Numbered from the stretch's first letter, positions 16,777 through 25,761 are shown. The stretch is DNA of 64,000 bases from Streptomyces xantholiticus (GCF_014651015.1 NZ_BMWB01000004.1:362635-426634), one strand, 5' to 3'. Notes: generated by a model not told the origin, from the letters alone. Program-made: numbers and translations.

Positions 16777-17715
16777 ATGAGCGAGCTTTCGAGCCCTTTG
16801 CAGAGCATGGTCCTCCGCAACGGCGATCTACCGGTTCTCTACCACCGCACGGACACCATCGCCGTCGCCCGCCAGCGCGAGGCGGTCGCCGGGACCCGGC
16901 ACCGGCTGCTCCTCCTGGTCGCCGGCGCCGCCCTGGCGGCCCTGCCCACCTCGCTGAGGCTGGGTGGGTCCTTCCAACTCGCCTCGTTCCTCAGCGCCTT
17001 GGCCTATGCCGGAGTACTGGTGCTGGGGTACCGCGCCACCCGCCGCAGAGCAAAGTCGCAATGGCAACTGAACCGCTCTGCCGCTGAGTTCATCAAGTCC
17101 ATGTGCTGGCGGTACGCGGTCCACGGCGCACCCTTCGACTCACGTCTTACGGAGGTCGAAGCCGATGATCTGTTCACCGCCCGTATGGAGGACGGGTTAC
17201 GGGAGTTGGCCAAGGTCGGCTGGGAGGATCCGCGTACGGCGGGCGGCGACGCCGCGGCGAGTGACCTCATCACCACCCCCATGCGCCGGCTGCGGGCCAA
17301 ACCCTTCAGCGTCCGCAAGGAGACCTACGTCAGGGACCGGCTGATCGAGCAGCGCAACTGGTACCACCGGCGTACCGAGATGTCCCGGCGCGCGACCGCG
17401 CTCTGGTCCGCGTCGATCGCGCTGCTCACCCTCATCGCCCTGTTCTTCGCGGCGCTGCGCACGTTCTCCGTGGCGGACTCCTTCCATGCGCAGGGCGTAC
17501 TGTCGGCCGCGGCCGCCGCGTGCCTCGCGTGGAGCGAGACCCGCCGCCACCAGCCGCTGATCGCCGCGCACTCGCTCGTGGAGGAGGACCTGGCCGCCAT
17601 GCACACCGCGATGGAAACCACGGTCACCGATGCACAGTGGCCCTCCGCGGTCTACGAAACCGAGCGCATCGTCTCCCCCCAGCACACGGACTGGCTGGTG
17701 AGACACCGCAGCTGA
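16777..17715 (+). CDS. DUF4231 / SLATT-like membrane protein (putative pore-type effector)
   Basis: 312 residues. There are two hydrophobic hairpins: residues about 38-85 (LLLLVAGAALAALP, then ASFLSALAYAGVLVLGY) and about 210-255 (ASIALLTLIALFFAAL, then GVLSAAAAACLAW), separated by a soluble helical stretch. This matches DUF4231, a member of the SLATT two-TM effector superfamily predicted in nucleotide-sensing conflict systems. ATG 16777 has GGGGG 5 nt upstream; an in-frame GTG at 16747 is possible. It is divergent from fxsA and ends only 13 bp from the convergent SLOG-like gene. Confidence 0.75.
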   Translation: MSELSSPLQSMVLRNGDLPVLYHRTDTIAVARQREAVAGTRHRLLLLVAGAALAALPTSLRLGGSFQLASFLSALAYAGVLVLGYRATRRRAKSQWQLNRSAAEFIKSMCWRYAVHGAPFDSRLTEVEADDLFTARMEDGLRELAKVGWEDPRTAGGDAAASDLITTPMRRLRAKPFSVRKETYVRDRLIEQRNWYHRRTEMSRRATALWSASIALLTLIALFFAALRTFSVADSFHAQGVLSAAAAACLAWSETRRHQPLIAAHSLVEEDLAAMHTAMETTVTDAQWPSAVYETERIVSPQHTDWLVRHRS

Positions 17716-17728
17716 CGTGGCGACAGGG

Positions 17729-18208
17729 TCAGTCGCGCAGCAGACCCTCCCGCCAGATGACCGTCACGGGCCTCCCGAGGTCGCGGGCGTAGCGCACGAT
17801 GTCGCCGGTGCCGCCGTGGCCGCGGGCCGGGAGGCCGTCCCAGACGGCGAGCAGCCGGTCGCAGTGGTCGGCGATGTAGGCACCGGCCGCGTAGTAGGCC
17901 TCGTCGGTCGAAAAGGGGAAGGCCAGTCTCACCTCCCGGGTGGCCAGCCTCTTGAGCCGCAGGTAGTCGGCGAGCTCGCCGGGGGCGGTGAAGCCCTGTT
18001 CGTAGTCGCCACTGGGGATGACGGCGGTCAGTTCGGCGCCGCAGTCCAAAGCGATGTCCGCGAAGAGCTGGTCGGCCCCCACGGCAAGGCTGGACAGGGC
18101 TTCCAACGAGCCCTGGTGGCTGCAGAGCGCGGCCCGCAGCCCGGCGCGGACATGGGCCAGCGCCTCCGGCGGAATACCCCGGTGGCCGGTCACTCCGATG
18201 CGTTTCAC
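17729..18208 (-). CDS. SLOG-like Rossmann nucleotide-binding protein
   Basis: 159 residues. It begins KRIGVTGHRGI, then SSLAVGADQLFADIAL, LTAVIPSGDYEQ, AYYAAGAYIADHCDRLLAVWDG and GGTGDIVRYARDLGRPVTVIW, which together resemble SLOG/DprA-like sensors of small nucleotide ligands. GTG at 18208 is chosen because the family starts just before the first strand; a TTG at 18220 also exists. SLOG proteins are typical partners of SLATT effectors, and the DUF4231 gene is 13 bp away, although on the opposite strand. The ligand is unknown. Confidence 0.75.
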   Translation of the reverse strand: MKRIGVTGHRGIPPEALAHVRAGLRAALCSHQGSLEALSSLAVGADQLFADIALDCGAELTAVIPSGDYEQGFTAPGELADYLRLKRLATREVRLAFPFSTDEAYYAAGAYIADHCDRLLAVWDGLPARGHGGTGDIVRYARDLGRPVTVIWREGLLRD

Positions 18209-18283
18209 TTCGCGCTGCAACCCCCGTCACTTCGGCCGCCCCCCGGCCGTCCTGACATCCTCCGAAAAACGGGACGGAACGTC

Positions 18284-18317
18284 GAGCCCCCGTCCTGGTG
18301 GTGAAGGACGGGGGCTC
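18284..18317 (-). terminator. Terminator of sprB
   Basis: Perfect 13-bp stem GAGCCCCCGTCCT (18284-18296) / AGGACGGGGGCTC (18305-18317) with an 8-nt loop, 31 nt after the sprB stop. It separates sprB from the SLOG-like gene. Confidence 0.8.
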
Positions 18318-18348
18318 CGTTGCCGTCGGCCGTCTGCGGCCGATCGCG

Positions 18349-19248
18349 TCAGTAGACGCTCACTCCGTACCGGTTGAGCGCCTCGACCACCGGCTGGAAG
18401 AACGTCGTACCGCCGGTGCTGCAGTTTCCGCTGCCGCCGGAGGTCAGGCCGATGGCCCGGCTGCCGGAGTAGAGCGGGCCGCCGCTGTCGCCGGGCTCCG
18501 CGCAGACGTTGGTGCGGATCATGCCGTAGACGATGTCACCGCCGCCGTAGTTCACGGTGGCATTGAGACCGGTGACCGTGCCGCTGTGGGTTCCTGTGGT
18601 GGAGCCCCGGCGGGTGACGGACATGCCGACGGTGGCGTTGGCCGCGCTGGTGATGTCCTGGCTCCCGACCGTACCGGGGTGGGACAGCGAGGTGTTGGAG
18701 TAGCGGACGATACCGTAGTCGTTGCCCGGGAAGCTGGAACCGGCCGTGGGGCCGATGACCGTGGAGCGGGAGGAGTTGGTGTACCAGGTGCCCGCGCCGT
18801 CGGTGCAGTGGCCGGCGGTGAGCAGGTAGTAGGTGGTGCCGCTGCGGACGTTGAAGCCGAGCGAGCAGCGCCAGCTGGACGCGTAGATCGCGTCGCCGCC
18901 GGAGATCAGTTTGGAGAAGGTGCCCGGGGTGCGTTCGATGCGCAGGGCGTCGGCGTTGGTCCCGGCCTGGCGCTTGATCTTGGCTATCTCGGCCTTCGAG
19001 ACGGTGCTGTCGGCCGTGACGACGAGCGTGCCGGTGTCCTGGTCGACGTGCCAGGCGGTACCTGCCACGTCCGCCTCGAGGACGGCGTCGCCGGCGGCGG
19101 TGAGCTGCTGGGCGCTGAAGGTCTGTGCCTCGTCGGCGTCGGCGGTGGGGACGGCCAGAGCTGCGGCAGCTGTCAGGCCGGTGGCGACCGCGATCAGACG
19201 GGTGCGTCTGTGGGCGCCGGTGCGGGGGATGGTGCGCCTGATCCTCAC
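18349..19248 (-). CDS. sprB: Streptogrisin B-like secreted serine protease
   Basis: 299-residue prepro-protease. GTG start 8 nt after GGGAGG. The signal peptide runs from a basic head ([16 protein letters not shown]) to PTADA, followed by a propeptide. The mature part starts at Ile115 (ISGGDAIY) and is 185 residues long, the size of S. griseus protease B, to which it is very similar along its whole length. Triad: His147 (TAGHCT), Asp177 (GNDYGIV), Ser255 (GDSGGP). Four cysteines form the two expected disulfides. It is secreted by Sec and self-processed in this family. An upstream extension of the frame has no ribosome site. Confidence 0.94.
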   Translation of the reverse strand: MRIRRTIPRTGAHRRTRLIAVATGLTAAAALAVPTADADEAQTFSAQQLTAAGDAVLEADVAGTAWHVDQDTGTLVVTADSTVSKAEIAKIKRQAGTNADALRIERTPGTFSKLISGGDAIYASSWRCSLGFNVRSGTTYYLLTAGHCTDGAGTWYTNSSRSTVIGPTAGSSFPGNDYGIVRYSNTSLSHPGTVGSQDITSAANATVGMSVTRRGSTTGTHSGTVTGLNATVNYGGGDIVYGMIRTNVCAEPGDSGGPLYSGSRAIGLTSGGSGNCSTGGTTFFQPVVEALNRYGVSVY

Positions 19249-19518
19249 TTGTCGTTCCTCCCGAGGGGTGGACGGCCCGTCCGTGGGGGGGGCCTGTGAG
19301 GCGCAGCCAGGAGCAGTTTCGACGTCCGGACCACCCGGATATCGGACAAACTGTGCTCCTGGCAAGCGCTGTTCGGGAGTATTCGCGGCGTCAACCAACC
19401 ACGCAAGGGTGTCTTTCGGCCGCGGTGCACATGCACGGCGCATGGCCCCGGCTGCTGTACTGCCCGCCGGGGCTGTGCTTGCTTCGGGACGCTCCTGTCT
19501 TGCTCTGGACGTGTCACG

Positions 19519-20275
19519 CCGTCAGAAGGTTCCCGTGCAGCCGCCGGAACCAGGAAAGACAGGGTCTTGCCGGGCGGCGGGAAGGGCAGATGAGGCGTCG
19601 GCGAAGGCGAACGGCGGCAGCAGGGCGCGGTTGTGGTCGATGCCCACGGTGCCGTCGGCCGCGGGTGGCTTCCGGCGCAGGAACCGGAAGCGGTAACTCC
19701 TGTATGCCCTGGTCGTGTCGGCGACGACCGCCCGCGGTGAGCCGTCCTCCCCTACGACGACGCGCAGGGTGTGCTGCTGTCCGTCGACCTCGAAGGCGAC
19801 CTCCCCGCCGAGGCCCAGCCCTCGCTCCGGCCCGTCCGCGTTCTCCGCCCGGACCCCGCGGTCCGCCTCGTCGGGCCGGAAGCGGCCGGGAAGCACCCGG
19901 CGGGGGTCGTACGGCGTGACCTCGATGCCCCTGAACGCCTCCGTGCCGGGGCCGTCGGGCCGAAGTCCCGGACCGCCCAGAGCTCTTCCCCGCGCAGCAG
20001 GACGAGCCGGCGTCCGCCGTGCGCCACATGAGCACGGCGATCGGGCCGTGGTCGACGGTGAGGCGATGTGGCCGGTGAAGGGCTTGTCGTCGAGATGGAG
20101 GCCGTCCTCGGCGATGGCGCCGAGCACAACCTCGTCGCCGTACGCCACCCACTCCTCCGGAACGGCCGGAATTCGCCCCTGCGGGTGGGCGGAGAGCCAG
20201 TGCGTGCCCATGAGGGAGAGCGGCCCGTACGGCCCCGAGACGGCGGCGAGCCGCCGCTCCTGCCGGCGCTGCCAT
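19519..20275 (-). pseudogene. Decayed DUF1684-family gene with several frameshifts
   Basis: DUF1684 sequence is recognisable but spread over three frames. The first frame reads AAVSGPYGPLSLMGTHWLSA to FTGHI (about 20247-20060). The next frame gives LTVDHGPIA, then the third gives VAHGGRRLVLLRGEELWAV, and the first frame resumes at AFRGIEVTPYDP. Three single-base deletions explain this and restore frame. A further shift near 19585 moves to HLPFPPPGKTL. The N-terminus is also cut by an in-frame stop 13 codons before the conserved WQRR segment. The gene is therefore broken, unless the assembly is faulty here. It lies downstream of the DUF5685 gene on the same strand. Confidence 0.78.
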
Positions 20276-20358
20276 GTCGGCTCCGCCGGGCGTCATGCCG
20301 CCCACCTCGCACACCGCCCCGGCTGCGCCGCGGCCCGCGGCGCGCGTCCTGCGCTGCG

Positions 20359-21534
20359 TCAGCAGTCGCAACCGCAGCCGTCACAGCAGCAACCGTCGGA
20401 ACAACCGCTGCAGCAGTTGCAACATTCGCCGCAACCGGAGCAGTCCATCCTGCTGCACAGGCCCTCACGGTGCTCACCGCTCCAGGGGTCCTCATGGGTG
20501 CCGCAACACATCTGGCAGGTACAGGCCAGTCCTGCCCAGACCAGGCAGCCGGCGATCAGACCCCTGCGGTCGCGACGAGGCGGCTCCGGCGGAAGCGGCC
20601 CCCCGGGGCCGCCGGGACCGGGTGCGTATGGATTGCCCGGAGCCGGCGGACCGTAAGGACCTGGCTGGTGCGCGCACGTCGCCGTACCGAAGGCACGGTC
20701 CACCGAGGTGCGCAGCTCGTGGGCGAGGAGCACATGCACCAGCTTGTCGTCGGTGAAGTGCACGTCCCGCAGCGCCAGGCGGATCCCGTGGAGCGCGTCG
20801 TCGGCGAGGCGGCGGGCCTCGGTGAGCGGAGTGCCGGTCGCGGTGAGCGGGTTCCACGCACCGGACACCTCGTCAGCTTCCTGGTCCTCCACGGCGTCCA
20901 GCAGATGCGCCAGCCTGCCGAACAGCCGTCCGGCCTCGGCGAGCGGTGCCACGTTCTCCGGCCGGCCGGCGAGCACAGCGGTGTGCGCGAAGGCCGCGGC
21001 CGTTGCGGTCTCGGTGGGTTCCGTGACGGTCAGGACGGAGGTGCCCGGTCCGGCCAGCGCCTCGATCCCGGTCTGCCGGTCGACCGCGTCGAGCAGCACC
21101 GCCGTGTCGAAACCGAGGGCGGCGCCGGCGCGTGCGCCCGCGCGGTCCCAGCCGGCGGCCACGCGGCGGGCCGCGGCGGCCATCGGCCTGCGCGCCAACA
21201 CGCCGTCGCCGTCGGCGACGTGGTCGCGCACCTTGGCCGACGCGAGCACCAGGGACACCGCGGCGGCCAGGCGCGCGCCCTCACCGCGGGCGACGGGCGC
21301 GGTGCGCATGGCGCGCAGCGGGCAGGGTCCGGCGGTGCGCCGCTGCGCCGGGGTGCGTTCGGTCTGAGCCTCCGTCAGGACCGAGACGATCAGGCCGTCG
21401 TAGTTGGTGACGACGCGTGCGAACTGTCCGTGGTCGGCGCGAAGTGCCAGACACAGTCCGCACAGATGGGCTATCCACTCGGTCTTCAGCCCGTCCGTGA
21501 GCCGATGTGAGCATGGTCTGACGATTCCGAACAC
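20359..21534 (-). CDS. DUF5685 family protein with Cys-rich C-terminal tail
   Basis: 391 residues. It starts GTG-FGIVRPCSHRL, 6 nt after GGGGG, which matches the usual DUF5685 N-terminus with CxxC-like CGLC (HLCGLCLAL). A helical middle is followed by a Gly/Pro linker (about 285-325), a hydrophobic stretch (LIAGCLVWAGLACTC), and a tail with 19 cysteines in roughly 60 residues, arranged as CC, CSGC and CCC groups. The family is common in Streptomyces and has no known role. The tail could bind metal or be processed. A longer frame start at 21594 lacks a ribosome site. Confidence 0.85.
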   Translation of the reverse strand: MFGIVRPCSHRLTDGLKTEWIAHLCGLCLALRADHGQFARVVTNYDGLIVSVLTEAQTERTPAQRRTAGPCPLRAMRTAPVARGEGARLAAAVSLVLASAKVRDHVADGDGVLARRPMAAAARRVAAGWDRAGARAGAALGFDTAVLLDAVDRQTGIEALAGPGTSVLTVTEPTETATAAAFAHTAVLAGRPENVAPLAEAGRLFGRLAHLLDAVEDQEADEVSGAWNPLTATGTPLTEARRLADDALHGIRLALRDVHFTDDKLVHVLLAHELRTSVDRAFGTATCAHQPGPYGPPAPGNPYAPGPGGPGGPLPPEPPRRDRRGLIAGCLVWAGLACTCQMCCGTHEDPWSGEHREGLCSRMDCSGCGECCNCCSGCSDGCCCDGCGCDC

Positions 21535-21812
21535 GACGGTCCCCCGCGAGTCACTGAGATGGGCGGTGGGCATCGTATCCAGCCGGTCGTTCACCCGTAC
21601 GTGCCCAAGGTCACCCGTCCGGCGCGACTTTTATATTTTCATCCCGTCACGGGCCCTGTGGCGGCCGGACCTTGACGAATCGCCACATCTTCTGCACCAG
21701 TACCGTCACGAATCCCCTGCGCGGCGACTATCCACTTGGCGCCCGATCCGCATCATGGACGACGATAGGGGATATGCGGAACCACAAGTGACCGCGATGA
21801 AAGGAGGCGTCC

Positions 21813-22244
21813 ATGGGATCGGTGCGTAAGGCGAGCGCCTGGCTGGGACTCGTCGAGGACGACGGGCGTTACTACGACGACGAGTACGCCGAGGGTGCCG
21901 AGACGGGTGACGCGTGGGTCACCGACCCTCGGGTTCGTGTCGCCTCCGAGTCCGCCCGACAGGAGGGCCGCCGGATCGCGACGGTGTCCCCGGACGGTTT
22001 CCGGGACGCCCGCGGAATCGGTGAGCTCTTCCGTTCGGGCGTCCCGGTCATCGTGAACCTCACGTCGATGGAGCCCGGCGACGCGAAGCGGGTCGTCGAC
22101 TTCGCCGCGGGTCTCGCCTTCGGACTGCGCGGTTCGATCGAGCGCGTCGCTACGCGCGTGTTCCTGCTGACCCCCGCCGACACCGAGATCGTCAGCGGGG
22201 ACCCGGCAGGCCGTTCCCCGGACGGCTTCTTCAACCAGAGCTGA
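21813..22244 (+). CDS. sepF: SepF-family cell division protein (paralogue)
   Basis: 143 residues with the SepF core: [51 protein letters not shown] and [11 protein letters not shown]. SepF anchors FtsZ filaments to the membrane during septation. AAAGGAGG lies 5 nt before the ATG. The short N-terminus ([15 protein letters not shown]) could form the membrane-binding helix. Streptomyces carry several sepF-like genes. This one is not next to ftsZ and is a paralogue of the cell-division-cluster copy. It stands alone, with its own promoter region (21535-21812). Confidence 0.88.
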   Translation: MGSVRKASAWLGLVEDDGRYYDDEYAEGAETGDAWVTDPRVRVASESARQEGRRIATVSPDGFRDARGIGELFRSGVPVIVNLTSMEPGDAKRVVDFAAGLAFGLRGSIERVATRVFLLTPADTEIVSGDPAGRSPDGFFNQS

Positions 22245-22276
22245 GCAAGGCACTTGCCCGCCGCGGCGGGGCGCTC

Positions 22277-23467
22277 CTAGCGGAACGCGTCGAGGCCGGT
22301 GAGCGCCTTGCCCAGCACGAGCTGGTGCATCTCGACGGTGCCCTCGTACGTGAGCACCGACTCGAGGTTCGTCGCGTGCCGCATCACGGGGTACTCGAGC
22401 GAGATCCCGTTCGCGCCGAGAATGGTGCGTGAGGTGCGGCAGATCTCGATCGCCTCCCGCACGTTGTTGAGCTTTCCGAAGCTGACCTGCTCCGGCCGCA
22501 GCTTCCCGGCATCCATCCTCATGCCGAGGTGGTGGGCGAGCAGGATCCCCTTGTGCAGTTCGAGGGCCATGTCCGCCAGTTTGGCCTGGGTGAGCTGGAA
22601 GCCGCCGATCGGCCGACCGAACTGCTCGCGGGTGCGCGCGTACGACACCGCCGCCTCGAAGCTGGAGCGAGCCGCACCCATCGAGCCCCACACGATCCCG
22701 TAGCGGGCGTGGCTCAGACAGCTGAGCGGGCCGCGCAGGCCGGTGACCTCCGGCAGTACCGCGTCACCGGGCAGCCGGACCTCGTCCATGACGAGCTCGC
22801 TGGTCACCGAGGCCCGCAGCGACCACTTGTGCTTGATCTCGGGCGCGGAGAAGCCCGGGGTGTCGGTGGGCACGACGAAACCGCGGATGCCGTCGTCGGT
22901 CTGCGCCCAGACCACTGCCACGCCGGCGACGGAGCCGTTGGTGATCCACATCTTGCGGCCGGTGAGCACCCAGTCACCGCCGTCGCGCTTGGCGTGGGTG
23001 CGCATGGCGGCCGGGTCGGAGCCGTGGTCGGGCTCGGTCAGGCCGAAGCAGCCGATGATCTCGCCGGCGGCCATACCGGGCAGCCAGCGCTGCTTCTGCT
23101 CCTCGGAGCCGTAGCGGTGGATCGCGTACATGGCGAGGGAGCCCTGTACGGAGACGAGGGAGCGGATGCCGGAGTCGGCGGCCTCGAGCTCGAGGCAGGC
23201 CAGTCCGTACTGGACGGCGGTGGCGCCGGCGCAGCCGTAGCCGTCGAGCGACATCCCGAGCGCGCCGATGGAGCCGAGTTCACGGGCCAGCTCGCGGATG
23301 CCGGGGAGCTCTCCGCGCTCGTACCAGTCGGCGATGTGCGGCAGGACGCGGTCGGCGGCCCAGCTGCGGACGGTGTCGCGGACGGCGAGGTCCTCGGCGT
23401 CGAGCAGGTCGTCGATGCCGAGCGGGTCGCCGGGATCGAAGGGCGGAAGCTTCGAGGCTCTGGACAT
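22277..23467 (-). CDS. Acyl-CoA dehydrogenase, glutaryl-CoA dehydrogenase type
   Basis: 396-residue FAD-dependent acyl-CoA dehydrogenase. It shows IGCFGLTEPDHGSDPA (flavin/substrate region), KMWITNGSVAGVAVVWAQ, RTREQFGRPIGGFQL and the C-terminal NLESVLTYEGTVEMHQLVLG, in which the Glu of YEG is the usual catalytic base. Overall similarity is greatest to glutaryl-CoA dehydrogenases (lysine/tryptophan catabolism), though an isovaleryl- or other short-chain substrate is possible. ATG at 23467 is 7 nt after GGAGG. A 15-bp palindrome upstream suggests TetR-type control. Confidence 0.88.
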   Translation of the reverse strand: MSRASKLPPFDPGDPLGIDDLLDAEDLAVRDTVRSWAADRVLPHIADWYERGELPGIRELARELGSIGALGMSLDGYGCAGATAVQYGLACLELEAADSGIRSLVSVQGSLAMYAIHRYGSEEQKQRWLPGMAAGEIIGCFGLTEPDHGSDPAAMRTHAKRDGGDWVLTGRKMWITNGSVAGVAVVWAQTDDGIRGFVVPTDTPGFSAPEIKHKWSLRASVTSELVMDEVRLPGDAVLPEVTGLRGPLSCLSHARYGIVWGSMGAARSSFEAAVSYARTREQFGRPIGGFQLTQAKLADMALELHKGILLAHHLGMRMDAGKLRPEQVSFGKLNNVREAIEICRTSRTILGANGISLEYPVMRHATNLESVLTYEGTVEMHQLVLGKALTGLDAFR

Positions 23468-23549
23468 GAGGTGACCTCCGGCGGCTCTCACACTGGCACT
23501 CCCCCGGCCGGTGGGCCGCAGGAAGGGAACGGACGACGCGGCCTGAAAA

Positions 23550-23564
23550 CTAGCACTGCTAGTC
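23550..23564. promoter_or_regulatory. 15-bp palindromic operator upstream of the acyl-CoA dehydrogenase
   Basis: ACTAGCA-C-TGCTAGT is a perfect 7+1+7 inverted repeat, 83 nt before the dehydrogenase start and in the 121-bp gap behind the MFS stop. The low G+C content and symmetry suit a TetR-type fatty-acid or amino-acid catabolism repressor, which is not encoded nearby. Confidence 0.6.
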
Positions 23565-23588
23565 AGACGCCTCGCCAGACGTTACGGC

Positions 23589-25325
23589 TCAGTGTGCCGT
23601 GCGTCCAGACCCCGCCGCCTCGGCGGCCGCGGGCATGCCGTGGACGGACGGCCTGCGGCCGGCCGGCACACCTGCCCCGTGTCGCTGGTCCGGGGCGCCG
23701 GACCGCCGGGCACCGGAGGCGTCGCTCTCGCGGCTCGCCGGGATCTTCGCCGGATCGGCCTGTCGTGGCTGGGGGCACATGTCCGGCGTGCCGCACTCCA
23801 TGATCCGCGGCAGCCGCAGCGCGGCGGCCGCGCCCAGGAGCAGCAGCCCCGCACTGACGAGCAACGTGATGTGCAGACCATGGACAAAGGAGTGACGGGC
23901 CGTGGACCGCAGCAGTTCCCCCGCCGGGCCGTCGAGCCGCTCGGCGACCTGGTACGCCTCGCCCAGGGAGTGGGCGGCGGCCTCGCTCGCGGACCGCGGA
24001 ACTCCGCCCAGGGACGACAGGGCAGGGGCGTACGCGGCGTTCATCACGCTGCCGAGCAGGGCGATGCCCATGCCGGCGCCGAGCTGGTAGGAGGTCTCAC
24101 CGATCGCGGCGGCCCCGCCCGCCTGGTCGGCCTGGGCTTCGCTGAGCATCGACTCGTAAGCGCCGAACAGGGTCGTCTGCAGCCCGAAACCGAGCAGGAC
24201 GAAGGCGGCGGTCAGCAGCCACGGGCGGTCGTGCTGGCCCATCGCGGTCAGCACCAGTACGGCGGCGGCGGTCAGCACGAAACCCCAGCCGACCATCCGG
24301 CGTGGACCGAGACGGCTCAGGGTGTACGAGCCGGTGGCGCCCGCGGCCATGGCGGCGAAGGTCAGCGGCAGCAGCCGCAGGCCGGTCTCCAGCGGGCTGA
24401 GCCCGAGGACCAGCTGCAGGTACTGGACGGCGATCAGCTCGAGGCCGACGAGCGCCAGCATGGCGAGGACTATGCAGCCCACGGAGGTGGAGAAGGCGGC
24501 TCTGGCGAACATCCGCATGTCGATGAGGGGATGCCGGCGGCGTTTCTGCCGCCCCACGAACAGCACCAGCAGCGCGGCGCCGAGGATCAGCGGGCCGAGC
24601 ACTCCCCGCTCGAACAGACCGGAGCCCGCGCCCAGCCGCTTCACACCGAAAACCACGCCGAGCACTCCTCCCGCGGCCATCAGCGCGCCGAGGACGTCCC
24701 AGGGGCCGTCGGCACCGCCCCGGGACTCGGGCAGCAGCCAGCGGCCGGCCGGGACGATCAGCGCCATCAGCGGAATGTTGATCAGGAAGACGGAGCCCCA
24801 CCAGAAGTTCTCGACGAGGAAGCCGCCGAGTACGGGTCCGGTGGCGGCGCCCACGGCGGCCACCGCCGTCCATATGCCGATCGCGGTCGCGCGTTCACGC
24901 CGGTCCGGGAAGACGGCCCGCAGGATCGAGAGCGTCGCGGGCATGATCATCGCGCCGCCGACGCCGAGCAGGGCGCGGGCGCAGATCAGCACCTCGGGGG
25001 TGGGCGCAAAGGCGGCGACCGCGGAGGCGGCGCCGAATATGCCGTAGCCGAGCAGCAGCACACGGCGCCTGCCGACCCGGTCTCCGAGCGTGCCGAACAG
25101 GATCAGCAGCGCGGCGCAGACCAGGGGGTAGGCGTCCACGACCCACAGCAGTTCGACACCGCTCGGGCGCAGGTCCTCCGTGACTGCGGGGACCGCGACA
25201 TGCAGCACGGTCGCATCGAGGGCCACCAGCAGGAGGCTCACGCAGAGGACGAAGAGGACGACCCAGCGGTTGGCACCGCCGCCGACGGAGCGCAGGCGTG
25301 CGCCGGCCGTGGGCGTCACGGACAT
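23589..25325 (-). CDS. MFS multidrug efflux transporter, 14-TM DHA2 type
   Basis: 578 residues. It begins WVVLFVLCVSLLLVALDATV (TM1 with the DHA2 LDATVLHVAVP motif), then LFGTLGDRVGRRRV (motif A) and GPVLGGFLVENFWWGSVFLINIP (motif C region). The 14 hydrophobic segments end near residue 530. A polar tail follows with CGTPDMCPQPRQ. The ATG is 7 nt after GGGAGG; a longer frame to 25580 has no ribosome site and low-quality residues. The gene stands alone. QacA/SmvA/Pur8-like pumps export antiseptics or antibiotics, but the substrate here is unknown. Confidence 0.9.
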   Translation of the reverse strand: MSVTPTAGARLRSVGGGANRWVVLFVLCVSLLLVALDATVLHVAVPAVTEDLRPSGVELLWVVDAYPLVCAALLILFGTLGDRVGRRRVLLLGYGIFGAASAVAAFAPTPEVLICARALLGVGGAMIMPATLSILRAVFPDRRERATAIGIWTAVAAVGAATGPVLGGFLVENFWWGSVFLINIPLMALIVPAGRWLLPESRGGADGPWDVLGALMAAGGVLGVVFGVKRLGAGSGLFERGVLGPLILGAALLVLFVGRQKRRRHPLIDMRMFARAAFSTSVGCIVLAMLALVGLELIAVQYLQLVLGLSPLETGLRLLPLTFAAMAAGATGSYTLSRLGPRRMVGWGFVLTAAAVLVLTAMGQHDRPWLLTAAFVLLGFGLQTTLFGAYESMLSEAQADQAGGAAAIGETSYQLGAGMGIALLGSVMNAAYAPALSSLGGVPRSASEAAAHSLGEAYQVAERLDGPAGELLRSTARHSFVHGLHITLLVSAGLLLLGAAAALRLPRIMECGTPDMCPQPRQADPAKIPASRESDASGARRSGAPDQRHGAGVPAGRRPSVHGMPAAAEAAGSGRTAH

Positions 25326-25761
25326 GTACGTACCTCCCGGTGAATCCCTCGCACTCGGCGGACCGGCCTGGACGGTGGTGCGGGGATGTCCCGACTGGGC
25401 GGCCCGGCATCGACGGGCGAGTGAGTCGCCAGCGTACGCGAGTTCGCGAGCGGTGCACGTGGTCGATCTCTCACCGGTCGGGCGGCCCGGTGTGGCGTAC
25501 GCCACTCGCCGGCGCCCCTTGAACGATCCCGGCGGGTCCTGAACATCCCGGAAATTCCGCACGGGATCCCGGTGAACCATTCACGGTCCGCAGAAGGAAG
25601 CCTTCCGTGAGGACCGTCGGACAAATGCGGGAACAAGGCCGCCCGCTTTTCCTGACGGCCCGTGAATGAAACTGGACCTGAGACAAACTCCACATCACAT
25701 AGGCATCACGAAGAGAGTGGATCGACCTGACCGCACACTCACTCGCTGTAACGTCGATTAG
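25326..25761 (+). promoter_or_regulatory. 436-bp divergent intergenic region with leaderless-type promoter for the PAP2 gene
   Basis: No credible gene. At the right end TAACGT (25749-25754) lies 7 nt before the GTG start of the PAP2 gene, with no ribosome site between, as in leaderless Streptomyces transcripts. A CCTGAC sequence (25726-25731) is at -35 distance. The A+T-richer block 25640-25740 may hold further control sites. The left end carries the MFS ribosome site. No strong inverted repeat was seen. Confidence 0.5.

Noticed and set aside
18209..18262. 17-codon leader ORF ending in the SLOG-like start (GTGA overlap)
   Set aside because: The ribosome site directly touches its ATG and there is no conserved sequence; it is likely chance.
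20274..20460. CAGCAG/CAACCG-rich tract near the DUF5685 3' end as a microsatellite or CRISPR-like repeat
   Set aside because: It is the coding sequence of the Cys-rich tail read on the other strand; there are no regular spacers.
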